9,619 nt of DNA from Bacillota bacterium (GCA_023391725.1 JAEWAH010000112.1:1-9619), one strand, 5' to 3'; shown: positions 1 to 4,981, numbered from the stretch's first letter. Translations and numbers: made by a program. The notes: generated by a model from the letters alone, not told the origin.

Positions 1-164
1 ATGGCGAGCCCCATAACTATCCGGAAGGGGATACCATCCCCAACAATGACTTCAAGGGGCAATTCTGCATCCACTTCACCAACAGCAAGACCCACGCCGG
101 CAACCGGGTCGATCCCCTGCATACGGCAGCGATCCAGGCCGCCTATGACGCAGCTCACAAGTAA
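1..164 (+). CDS. C-terminal end of an upstream gene, possibly a cell-wall-associated protein
   Basis: Only the last 53 codons are visible, in the frame starting at base 3 and ending with TAA at 162-164. The peptide contains GQFCIHFTNSKTHAG followed by NRVDPLHTAAIQAAYDAAHK. The FCIHF-x-NS-x-TH pattern, with Cys, two His and Asn/Ser/Thr close together, resembles the C-terminal end of clostridial secreted proteins that carry peptidoglycan-binding or SH3-like modules. I recall this from family resemblance only and cannot confirm it here. The codon choice is like that of the other genes, and a strong intrinsic terminator begins 13 bases after the stop, so this is a genuine gene end. The ATG at base 1 is out of this frame and is not a start. 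Function is unassigned. Confidence 0.6.
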   Translation, partial: GEPHNYPEGDTIPNNDFKGQFCIHFTNSKTHAGNRVDPLHTAAIQAAYDAAHK

Positions 165-176
165 AGGATAAACTGT

Positions 177-220
177 CAAACACGAAATGCCGCCATGGAG
201 CGGCATTTCGTGTTTGTTCA
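177..220 (+). terminator. Intrinsic terminator of the left-edge gene
   Basis: A perfect 17-bp stem (177-193 with 200-216) closes on a 6-nt loop, CATGGA. It is followed by a modest T-rich stretch inside and after the stem (GTTTGTTCAT). It lies 13 bp after the TAA at 162-164. The A-rich left arm mirrors the T-rich right arm, so some activity on the opposite strand is possible. Confidence 0.85.
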
Positions 221-309
221 TAGGTATAGGCATTTTACTCCAGCACGAGCCGCAGGGGTAAGGAAGAGCGATGCCATTTTTTCTCATGGAGTATATGAGA
301 AACCCCGCG

Positions 310-322
310 TATTGTAACAATA
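310..322. promoter_or_regulatory. Short palindrome upstream of the CAP-gene promoter, possible operator
   Basis: TATTGTAACAATA is a perfect palindrome around a central A (6+1+6). It lies 13 bases upstream of the proposed -35 box, a position where activators or repressors often bind. No specific regulator can be named. An A/T-rich 13-mer palindrome can also arise by chance. Between the terminator and this site (217-309) I see only an 8-bp hairpin (280-287 with 295-302) of unknown meaning. Confidence 0.3.
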
Positions 323-335
323 TTTGATGAGAGAG

Positions 336-364
336 TTGACTTTTTTTGCCGTATGAATTAAGAT
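336..364 (+). promoter_or_regulatory. Sigma-A-like promoter for the riboswitch leader and CAP gene
   Basis: The -35 box TTGACT (336-341) and the -10 box TAAGAT (359-364) are separated by exactly 17 bp. The -35 matches consensus at 5 of 6 positions and the -10 at 4 of 6. Transcription would start near 371, giving an untranslated leader of about 470 nt in front of the start codon at 842. That long leader is what the four aptamers need. Confidence 0.7.
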
Positions 365-370
365 GTAGCG

Positions 371-504
371 GGGAAGTGTCAGAATAAGGGTGGGAGTTTA
401 TCCCATTTTATGACGGCTTTCTCCAATGAAGAAGGGGGAATCGCCGAAGGAAAGCAAGACCGCCGCCTAGATTTCTTGCCGGTCATTTTCCAAATTCCAA
501 CCCT
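371..504 (+). other. 5' leader upstream of the first aptamer
   Basis: This is about 135 nt of transcribed leader between the predicted start point and the first aptamer. It contains a small hairpin TGGGA(391-395)/TCCCA(401-405) followed by TTTTA, too weak to call a terminator. It also holds two overlapping alternative stems, GCAAGA(454-459)/TCTTGC(474-479) and GACCG(458-462)/CGGTC(480-484), which cannot both form. A 14-codon reading frame (ATG at 426) has no ribosome binding site and looks accidental. The role is unknown; it may be a folding or regulatory domain ahead of the aptamers. Confidence 0.4.
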
Positions 505-585
505 CCCAAAGGCAAACCGGGCGAAAGCCCGGGACGCAAAGCTATAGGGTCTAAACAGCGCAAGCTGCATGACAGCCAGTTCCCG
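505..585 (+). promoter_or_regulatory. Cyclic-di-GMP-I (GEMM-I) riboswitch aptamer 1 of 4
   Basis: The copy carries the class I c-di-GMP aptamer signature in order: GGCAAACC at 511; stem CCGGGC/GCCCGG (517-522 with 527-532) capped by a GAAA tetraloop (523-526); GGGACGCAAAGC; GGGTCTAAAC (547-556); a second hairpin CAGC-GCAA-GCTG (556-567); then GCATGACAGCC and the terminal GTTCCCG (579-585). The GAAA loop docking on the CTAAA...ATG receptor is the known tertiary contact of this class. The stem 549-551/571-573 (GTC/GAC) covaries with the other copies. Known role of the class: senses the second messenger c-di-GMP and controls the downstream gene. Confidence 0.92.
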
Positions 586-665
586 CAAAGGGCAAACCAG
601 GTGAAAGCCTGGGGCGCAAAGCTATAGGGTCTAAACAGCGCAAGCTGCATGATAGCCAGTTACCG
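586..665 (+). promoter_or_regulatory. Cyclic-di-GMP-I riboswitch aptamer 2 of 4
   Basis: This is the same architecture, shifted by 80 nt from copy 1. GGCAAACC is at 591, the first stem CCAGGT/GCCTGG has one wobble pair and a GAAA loop (603-606), then CGCAAAGC, GGGTCTAAAC, hairpin CAGC-GCAA-GCTG, GCATGATAGCC and GTTACCG. It is closest to copy 1. It differs by a G at 614 where the other three copies have A in the otherwise invariant GGGACGC, and by a G-T wobble in the stem next to ATG (GTC/GAT). It may therefore bind more weakly or fold differently. Confidence 0.9.
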
Positions 666-667
666 TA

Positions 668-747
668 CAAAAAGGCAAACTGGGCGAAAGCCCAGGACGC
701 AAAGCTACAGGGCCTAAACGGCAAAGCCGCATGGCAGCCAGTTTCCG
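668..747 (+). promoter_or_regulatory. Cyclic-di-GMP-I riboswitch aptamer 3 of 4
   Basis: GGCAAAC is at 674, followed by stem CTGGGC/GCCCAG with a GAAA loop (686-689), GGACGCAAAGC, GGGCCTAAAC, hairpin CGGC/GCCG with an AAA triloop (719-729), GCATGGCAGCC and GTTTCCG. Compared with copies 1 and 2, both strands of the second hairpin change together (CAGC/GCTG to CGGC/GCCG). The stem beside the receptor also changes on both sides (GTC/GAC to GCC/GGC). This is direct covariation support for the fold. Confidence 0.9.
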
Positions 748-827
748 AAAAAGGCAAACCGGGTGAAAACCTGGGACGCAAAGCTACAGGGCCTAAACGG
801 CAAAAGCCGCATGGCAGCCAGTTTCCG
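748..827 (+). promoter_or_regulatory. Cyclic-di-GMP-I riboswitch aptamer 4 of 4, next to the ribosome binding site
   Basis: GGCAAACC is at 753, followed by stem CCGGGT/ACCTGG with a GAAA-type loop, GGGACGCAAAGC, GGGCCTAAAC, hairpin CGGC-AAAA-GCCG, GCATGGCAGCC and GTTTCCG (821-827). It is nearly identical to copy 3. Its 3' strand ends right at the Shine-Dalgarno sequence (828-834), and no terminator hairpin lies between it and the start codon. Ligand binding therefore most likely acts on translation initiation. The TTCC at 823-826 can pair weakly with GGAG at 831-834. Confidence 0.9.
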
Positions 828-834
828 AAGGGAG
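828..834 (+). promoter_or_regulatory. Ribosome binding site of the CAP gene
   Basis: AAGGGAG lies 7 nt before the ATG at 842. It fixes the start and sits immediately after the last riboswitch aptamer, so it is the obvious target of riboswitch control. Confidence 0.75.
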
Positions 835-841
835 TAATTAC

Positions 842-1465
842 ATGTTCCGTTCTAAGGCATTGGTAGCCCTTTCTCTTGTCCTGGTCGTCCTCTTTTCCAT
901 GGTATCCTGTGCGCTGGCCGACAAATCATCCGACGTCCTCAACCTAGTGAACAAGGAGCGTAAGGCCGCCGGTTTAAAGACCCTTTCACTCAGTGAAGAT
1001 CTGAACCGTGTCGCTCAATTGCGTGCCGCCGAGATCGTCAAAAAATGGAGCCATACCCGCCCTAGCGGAAAGGCATGGAATACCGCTTTTGCCGAAGAAG
1101 GCGTATCTGCTTCCTACCGCGGTGAAAACCTAGGCAAGGGGCAGTACTCCGCGGCGCTAGTCGTAAAGGCCTGGATGAAGTCTGAAGGCCACAAGGACAA
1201 CATTCTGAACAAGAAGTTCACCAAAATGGGCGTTGCCTCCGTTGTCGTCGACGGCGTCACCTACTGGGTGCAGGTATTCGCCAATGAGGTGAAAACTACG
1301 GGAAAGGTGCCAGCCAAGACCTCGACCAATTCCTCAACCACCCAGAATGGGTCCAAACCTTCCAACAGCACAGGGGCTTTGAACGGCCTTTCCAACACCG
1401 CCCTGCAAGCCGCGCTGAGTGTGCCGGCCGCCGCTCCCGTCCTCGGAAAAAATCCGGGGCTGTGA
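842..1465 (+). CDS. Secreted CAP/SCP-domain (cysteine-rich secretory protein family) protein
   Basis: The protein has 207 residues. Residues 1-27 form a signal peptide: basic MFRSK, a hydrophobic run, and a likely cut after ALA-27; C23 makes a lipoprotein reading possible but the lipobox is poor. Residues 31-149 are a CAP domain (PF00188 type): VLNLVNKERKAAGL, SHTRPSG with H71, RGENL with E95, AWMKSEGHKDNIL with E115 and H117, KMGVA, YWVQVFAN. These His and Glu residues match the conserved CAP cavity. The tail, 150-207, is Ser/Thr/Asn/Ala-rich and probably unstructured. CAP proteins of bacteria are extracellular; their biochemical role is poorly known. The gene stands alone, between four c-di-GMP riboswitches and a strong terminator, so its expression is expected to follow c-di-GMP, the signal for the switch between motile and sessile life. 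Start chosen from the RBS at 828-834. A run of six A near the 3' end opens a possible frameshift extension. Confidence 0.93.
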   Translation: MFRSKALVALSLVLVVLFSMVSCALADKSSDVLNLVNKERKAAGLKTLSLSEDLNRVAQLRAAEIVKKWSHTRPSGKAWNTAFAEEGVSASYRGENLGKGQYSAALVVKAWMKSEGHKDNILNKKFTKMGVASVVVDGVTYWVQVFANEVKTTGKVPAKTSTNSSTTQNGSKPSNSTGALNGLSNTALQAALSVPAAAPVLGKNPGL

Positions 1466-1479
1466 GAGTTGGTGCCGGG

Positions 1480-1596
1480 ATGGCCGAGGAAGGCAACAGC
1501 CAAAGTAAGGCGGATGCCATCGGCAAGAGCATCCTGCTGATCTGCCCCCCCTGTGATCCAAACGGCGTTATTCGAGCGATCCCAGGCGTAAGATAG
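1480..1596 (+). other. Doubtful 38-codon ORF, or frameshifted tail of the CAP gene
   Basis: An open frame from ATG at 1480 to TAG at 1594-1596 contains ADAIGKSILLICPPCDPNG. The same frame is open back through the CAP stop codon to the A6 run near 1447-1452, so a one-base slip or sequencing error would join it to the CAP protein. No ribosome binding site of quality is seen and I do not recognise the peptide. It may be meaningless 3' untranslated sequence. It ends 29 bp before the terminator, so it would be on the CAP transcript. Confidence 0.2.
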
Positions 1597-1624
1597 GCGG
1601 GGGCCTATACCCTGCCAACCCACG

Positions 1625-1669
1625 CCTCCTGCAAAGCAATAAAAGCTTTTGCAGGAGGTGTATTTTTTT
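1625..1669 (+). terminator. Intrinsic terminator of the CAP-gene transcript
   Basis: CCTCCTGCAAAGC (1625-1637) pairs with GCTTTTGCAGGAGG (1645-1658), leaving one bulged T and a 7-nt A-rich loop. A run of seven T follows (1663-1669). This is a textbook rho-independent terminator. Confidence 0.9.
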
Positions 1670-1672
1670 GTC

Positions 1673-1690
1673 AAAATGGACGCCATTTTT
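1673..1690. terminator. Second small hairpin with T-run behind the main terminator
   Basis: AAAATGG (1673-1679) pairs with CCATTTT (1683-1689) over the loop ACG, with T's through 1690. It lies directly after the main terminator and could be a back-up. On the minus strand it is also followed by T's, so it could act in both directions. It is weak because the stem is mostly A/T. Confidence 0.4.
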
Positions 1691-1701
1691 ACGATCCTTT
1701 T

Positions 1702-1776
1702 CACGATTTTCTTGTAAGCCATCGCATAGTCCAGCACTTCGTTTGGTCGGCGCAGGCTTACGGACAGAAAATCGTG
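1702..1776. repeat. Nested inverted repeat, possible structured RNA or dispersed palindromic element
   Basis: CACGATTTTCT (1702-1712) is perfectly complementary to AGAAAATCGTG (1766-1776). Just inside, GTAAGCC (1714-1720) pairs with GGCTTAC (1755-1761), leaving a short internal loop and a 34-nt apical region. This 18-bp interrupted stem lies in a gene-free stretch and is not a terminator, since no T-run follows on either side. It may be a dispersed intergenic palindrome, a small RNA or an RNA-processing site. No family is recognised. Confidence 0.5.
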
Positions 1777-1784
1777 CAAGGAAT

Positions 1785-1828
1785 GTTTGCTCCGCAAACC
1801 CCGTCCGCCTGGCAAAGCCAGGCGAGAC
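1785..1828. repeat. Pair of compact hairpins in the intergenic region
   Basis: GTTTGC-TCC-GCAAAC (1785-1799) is a 6-bp stem with a triloop. CGCCTGGC-AAA-GCCAGGCG (1806-1824) is an 8-bp stem with a triloop; a further GTC/GAC pairing (1803-1805 with 1826-1828) forms if A1825 bulges out. Together with the nested repeat before and the UUCG hairpin after, they make 1702-1864 almost continuously structured. REP-like or small-RNA character is possible. The function is unknown. Confidence 0.5.
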
Positions 1829-1835
1829 GAATATA

Positions 1836-1864
1836 AACGAGGGGGCGCTTCGGCGCCCCCCGTT
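1836..1864 (-). terminator. Probable terminator of the minus-strand kinase operon
   Basis: GGGGGCGC (1841-1848) and GCGCCCCC (1853-1860) form a perfect 8-bp GC stem, with TTCG as loop (CGAA when read on the minus strand). AACG/CGTT (1836-1839 with 1861-1864) extends it across one bulged base. On the minus strand it is followed by a moderately T-rich stretch (TCGTTTATATTCG). It lies about 50 bp after the DUF1905 stop codon. The weak T-run is the main doubt. Confidence 0.6.
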
Positions 1865-1911
1865 GCACCCCCCAAGGATTTCATTATCCATTGGAGGCCT
1901 TTTTGCGATCG

Positions 1912-2178
1912 TTATTTCCTCTCCCGAAGGATCACGTGGACCGTGTCGCCTGGCTGCTTGCCGATCTTTGAGCGGATTTCCTTGCGCACGCCCAGGATGT
2001 GGCAAGGAGTACCCATGCGAACAAGGCTGCCATCATAAGGCTCCCCGTCAAAGGTGGCGTGAACGGGAACGCGACCCTTGCCGAATTCCTCCTTTACATC
2101 GAAGGGTATCTCTACATAGGCCCCATCGATATCCGATACCTTTTGCAAAATGGCGTCAAAGGCGTATTCCTTTTCCAT
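1912..2178 (-). CDS. DUF1905 domain protein
   Basis: The protein has 88 residues, about the full length of the DUF1905 domain (PF08922), a small beta-barrel-like family of unknown function. Recognisable family features are F7-x-A in the first strand, DGAYVEIPFDV (18-28), GKGRVPVHATFDG (33-45), then Y-x-GSL (48-52), a GTPCHILGV segment (56-64), and GKQPGDTVHVIL near the end. There is no signal peptide or membrane segment, so it is cytosolic. The start is supported by AGAGGAAAG a few bases upstream. It follows the DUF3842 gene by 31 bp on the same strand and is probably the last gene of the kinase operon. The family does not give a defined reaction, so no function is assigned. Confidence 0.85.
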   Translation of the reverse strand: MEKEYAFDAILQKVSDIDGAYVEIPFDVKEEFGKGRVPVHATFDGEPYDGSLVRMGTPCHILGVRKEIRSKIGKQPGDTVHVILRERK

Positions 2179-2209
2179 GAATCTTTCCTCTACGTGCTGT
2201 CCATGTACG

Positions 2210-2638
2210 TCAGGCGCCCTGCGGCGTTCTGGCGCGTAGCAGCTCTGCCACCCTTTCCACCGCAGCGGCGATGCCCTGGCCCACGGGCGTTTCCTTGAGC
2301 CCCGCGATCTCCACCCGGCACTTGGGCACTGGGATCAAAATTTTGAGGGCAGGAGAATCTCCCACGGCGGTGGCCATCCGGGGCGTAACTTCCCCCAGCA
2401 GCCCGTTGGCTACAAGGATGCCGATGGGGCCCAGCACCACGTCCGCATCGCGGCAGTTGACAATGGCCGCGTTTTCCCCGGTGGCGGCCTGAGTCGCCCC
2501 GGCCCTGAGCATAGCGGCGGTAGCTGCCGCGTTGGTGCCAATGGCGGTGATATGAAGCTCCGGCATCGCCTGATGCAGCCCTTCCACCAGCGCGCGCCCA
2601 ATGCCTCCGCCCTGGCCGTCCATTACCACTGCGTTCAT
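2210..2638 (-). CDS. DUF3842 family protein
   Basis: The 142 residues match the DUF3842 family (PF12953) over the whole length. MDGQGGGIG (6-14) is a glycine-rich loop like those of nucleotide-binding Rossmann-type folds, ITAIGTNAAAT is at 30-40, RAGA-x-x-AATGENA at 45-57, then VVLGPIGILVANGLLGE (67-83) and LIPVPKC (101-107). The family is widespread in Clostridia but has no established function; binding of a nucleotide or cofactor is only an inference from the glycine loop. The start is firm: AAGGAG stands 7 nt before the ATG, and ATGA overlaps the stop codon of the upstream kinase gene (4 bp), implying translational coupling and possibly related roles. Confidence 0.88.
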   Translation of the reverse strand: MNAVVMDGQGGGIGRALVEGLHQAMPELHITAIGTNAAATAAMLRAGATQAATGENAAIVNCRDADVVLGPIGILVANGLLGEVTPRMATAVGDSPALKILIPVPKCRVEIAGLKETPVGQGIAAAVERVAELLRARTPQGA

Positions 2639-3540
2639 ACGCCGCTCCTTTTTTCAAGCGCCTGTTTTGCCAGCAGGAAGGCGCCTTGGATGCCGCTTTC
2701 TGTGTTCAGCCCCGGGGGTACGATATAGTCCTCCATGCCACTTAAGATGGTGGGATGCTGCACATATCCACCCAGCAGGCGGAGTACTTCCTTGCGGATC
2801 ATGGGGAACAGGTGCATCTGCTGCATCACACCGCCTCCCAGGATGATCTTCTGCGGGGAGAAGGAGACGATGGCGTTGACGCACATCTGGGCAAGATAGG
2901 CGGCTTCCATAGCCCAGGCCGGATGATCAGGCCCAAGCTCCCGGGCGGAGACGCCCCAGCGCTTTTCGATGGCCGGGCCGCTTGCCAGACCTTCCAGACA
3001 TCCCTCATGGTAAGGGCAGCATCCTATGGGCGCTGGATCATTCGCCAGGGGTTTAAGGAGCATATGCCCAAGCTCCGGATGCAATAGGCCATGGACCAGG
3101 TTGCCTTCTACCTTAAGCCCACCACCGATGCCTGTGCCTACCGTTACATATAGGCAGCTTTTGAGACCCTTGGCAGCCCCCAGGGCGCTTTCCGCCAGCG
3201 CGGCGCCGTTTACATCTGTATCCAGCCCCACGGGCACGTGCAGGCTGTTTTCAAGCGTTTTTACCAGGGGATAATCCCGCCATTTCAGCTTTGGCGTGGA
3301 AGTGATGGAACCGTAGGTGGGGGAGCTGGGGTCAAGATCCAGCGGCCCGAAACATCCGACCCCCAGCGCCTTAATGTCATATTTTTGAAAGTAGGAGACA
3401 ATGCCCGTCATGGTTTCGCCGGGCTCTGTGGTGGGGATGCTGATCTTATCCATGACCTTCCCCAAGCCGTCGCCCACCGCCAAAACCATTTTGGTCCCGC
3501 CTGCCTCCAGCGCACCCAAAAGCATATTGTTTTTCCCCAC
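2635..3540 (-). CDS. ROK-family sugar kinase, fructokinase-like
   Basis: It has 301 residues and would phosphorylate a hexose, most likely fructose (or mannose), with ATP in the cytoplasm. The ATP-binding loop LEAGGTK is at 11-17. Catalytic Asp is D109 in DTDVNGA. TVGTGIGGG (133-141) binds nucleotide or sugar. The structural zinc site is H159 in HPELGHM plus CPYHEGC (175-181), which leads into LEGLASGPAI. The EAGGTK plus CPYH pattern is that of the ScrK/YdhR (GmuE) fructokinase-mannokinase branch, not the NagC/XylR repressors; there is no N-terminal DNA-binding domain. The start shown is GTG at 3540. An ATG five codons in (3525) with GGGGA in front gives an N-terminus closer to that of the family and is equally likely. 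First gene of a three-gene operon from the promoter at 3562-3590. No sugar transporter or hydrolase is visible next to it. Confidence 0.92.
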   Translation of the reverse strand: MGKNNMLLGALEAGGTKMVLAVGDGLGKVMDKISIPTTEPGETMTGIVSYFQKYDIKALGVGCFGPLDLDPSSPTYGSITSTPKLKWRDYPLVKTLENSLHVPVGLDTDVNGAALAESALGAAKGLKSCLYVTVGTGIGGGLKVEGNLVHGLLHPELGHMLLKPLANDPAPIGCCPYHEGCLEGLASGPAIEKRWGVSARELGPDHPAWAMEAAYLAQMCVNAIVSFSPQKIILGGGVMQQMHLFPMIRKEVLRLLGGYVQHPTILSGMEDYIVPPGLNTESGIQGAFLLAKQALEKRSGV

Positions 3541-3561
3541 ATTCTTGCAAATTCCTTTGCC

Positions 3562-3590
3562 ATTTTACAGGAAACGACCGGAATTGTAAA
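3562..3590 (-). promoter_or_regulatory. Sigma-A-like promoter of the kinase-DUF3842-DUF1905 operon
   Basis: Reading the minus strand, the -35 box TTTACA (3590-3585) and the -10 box TAAAAT (3567-3562) are 17 bp apart, each one mismatch from consensus. Transcription would start near 3555, just before the kinase start codon. The divergent spoIVB start is at 3686. I see no convincing sporulation-sigma (F or G) promoter for spoIVB in the same gap. Confidence 0.7.
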
Positions 3591-3685
3591 GGCATGAAAC
3601 GCGGCTCTTGTCTGTCCTTCCCAGCATATTTTGACCGCCCGGGGCCCATGTTATGGCTGAACAACGCGAAAAAAGGGGCGGCAAA

Positions 3686-4981
3686 ATGCGCATCTATCGA
3701 TTCAGGCAAAAACCTTCCCGGCTCCGGCAATGGATCGGAATTTTACTTTCCCTCTTCCTGGTCATAGGGTATTTTACCCCGCAAGCCCAGGCGCTGATGC
3801 ACTTGCCTGACCACCTGTACGTTACCGAGGGGCACCGCCAGGCATTGACCTTGGGGCTGCCCTTTTCCATCCGTGTGGAGGAGGGCAATGTTTCGGTTCT
3901 GTCCTCGACCGATGAAACACTGAATGGCCGGGCGGCCAGCAGCATCCATCTGACGGGGAATCAGACGGGGAACGCGCTGTTATCCCTGGATCTATTGGGA
4001 ATTTTGCCGGTCAAAAAAGTGGAAGTGTCCGTGGAGCCCGCGCGGATTTTGATCCCCGGCGGTCAAGCCGTGGGCGTCGCCCTGCAGACACAGGGTGTGC
4101 TGGTGGTGGGCACCAGCGACCTGGGCGGCGATGGCGGTGCAAGCCCGGCGAGGCTCGCGGGCATCCGCCCAGGTGATATCATCCTGCAGCTGGGCGGGCA
4201 GCAGATTTTAAGCGCCGAGCACCTGAGCCAGCTGGTGGCTCAGAGCGAGGGCAAGACCATCAAGGTCCAATTGCTTCGGGATAACCACCCCATGGAGGTT
4301 TCTCTGACCCCGAAAAAGGACCAGGCCAGCGGCAATTACCGTCTGGGTATCTGGGCCCGGGACAGCACGGCCGGGGTGGGCACCCTCTCTTTTTATGATC
4401 CTTCTACTCAGACCTACGGCGCGCTGGGCCACGCCATCACCGATGCGGACACAGGCCAGCCCTTGTCCGTGCGGGAAGGCCAGGTGCTCCACGCCGACGT
4501 AGTGGATGTTCAAAAGGGCAAAAAGGGCGCGCCTGGGGAGCTGAAGGGCTCCTTCCTCCGGGACAAACTGCAACTGGGAAATATTATTAAGAACACTTCC
4601 TTTGGCATTTACGGCAAGCTGGACAAATCGCCGGAAAACACCCTATATCCCCAGGGCCTGCCCATCGGACTCATGGGTACCGTGCAAACGGGGCCTGCCA
4701 CCATCATCTCAAGCATAGATGGCACGGGGGCTAAGGAATTCAAGGTGGAGATCGTCCAGGTCAACCGCCAATCCAGCCCCGCGCCCAAGTCCATGGTCAT
4801 CAAGGTCACCGATCCGGTATTGCTGGAGAAGACCGGCGGTATCGTCCAAGGCATGAGCGGCAGCCCCATCATCCAGAACGGGCATCTCATCGGGGCCGTG
4901 ACCCATGTGTACGTCAACGATCCCACCCAGGGCTACGGGCTGTACATTGAATGGATGCTCAAGCAGGCGGAAGGGATATAA
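3686..4981 (+). CDS. spoIVB: SpoIVB sporulation signalling serine protease (S55 family)
   Basis: It has 431 residues from ATG 3686, close to the usual 420-440. Known role: made in the forespore, it is secreted into the space between the two membranes and cleaves SpoIVFA, releasing SpoIVFB to process pro-sigma-K. Residues 15-31 are a hydrophobic N-terminal membrane segment or signal. A PDZ domain spans about 126-210 (GVLVVGTS, then RLAGIRPGDIILQLGG). The peptidase domain holds H249 in GALGHAITD, D376 in VTDP and S391 in GIVQGMSGSPI, followed by the family hallmark GAVTHVYVNDPTQGYG. The His-to-Ser (142) and Asp-to-Ser (15) spacings equal those of the B. subtilis triad as I recall it. Start chosen because GGGG lies 7 nt upstream; an in-frame ATG at 3653 would add 11 residues. 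It usually sits beside spo0A; here the next gene is convergent and unrelated. Confidence 0.95.
   Translation: MRIYRFRQKPSRLRQWIGILLSLFLVIGYFTPQAQALMHLPDHLYVTEGHRQALTLGLPFSIRVEEGNVSVLSSTDETLNGRAASSIHLTGNQTGNALLSLDLLGILPVKKVEVSVEPARILIPGGQAVGVALQTQGVLVVGTSDLGGDGGASPARLAGIRPGDIILQLGGQQILSAEHLSQLVAQSEGKTIKVQLLRDNHPMEVSLTPKKDQASGNYRLGIWARDSTAGVGTLSFYDPSTQTYGALGHAITDADTGQPLSVREGQVLHADVVDVQKGKKGAPGELKGSFLRDKLQLGNIIKNTSFGIYGKLDKSPENTLYPQGLPIGLMGTVQTGPATIISSIDGTGAKEFKVEIVQVNRQSSPAPKSMVIKVTDPVLLEKTGGIVQGMSGSPIIQNGHLIGAVTHVYVNDPTQGYGLYIEWMLKQAEGI

Noticed and set aside
391..410. Transcription terminator in the leader
   Set aside because: The stem is only 5 bp (TGGGA/TCCCA) with a short TTTTA tail. It is too weak to support as a terminator.
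426..470. 14-codon upstream ORF in the riboswitch leader
   Set aside because: It has no ribosome binding site, and its lysine-rich short peptide shows no leader-peptide pattern such as a run of one amino acid.
379..781. Minus-strand open frames across the leader (69 and 76 codons)
   Set aside because: They are antisense to the four aptamers, and their repetitive FASWAFAQFAF-type peptides simply mirror the repeated RNA sequence.
505..827. Tandem repeats resembling a CRISPR array or minisatellite
   Set aside because: The repeats are head-to-tail at about 80 nt with no unique spacers, and each whole unit folds into the same two-stem RNA with compensatory changes. The riboswitch reading explains them fully.
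1261..2005. Minus-strand ORFs of 207 and 145 codons
   Set aside because: They run antisense through the CAP gene tail, the terminator and the hairpin region, with no family resemblance and no ribosome binding site. The hairpins explain their odd composition.
1668..2298. Plus-strand ORFs of 170 and 99 codons
   Set aside because: They are antisense to the well-supported DUF1905 gene and have Arg/Pro-rich shadow composition.
3592..3631. Forespore sigma-G or mother-cell sigma-E promoter in front of spoIVB
   Set aside because: GCATG at 3592 and CATATTT at 3625 resemble sigma-G elements but are 28 bp apart, far from the 17-18 bp needed. CATATTTT fits a sigma-E -10 box but has no matching -35 box.
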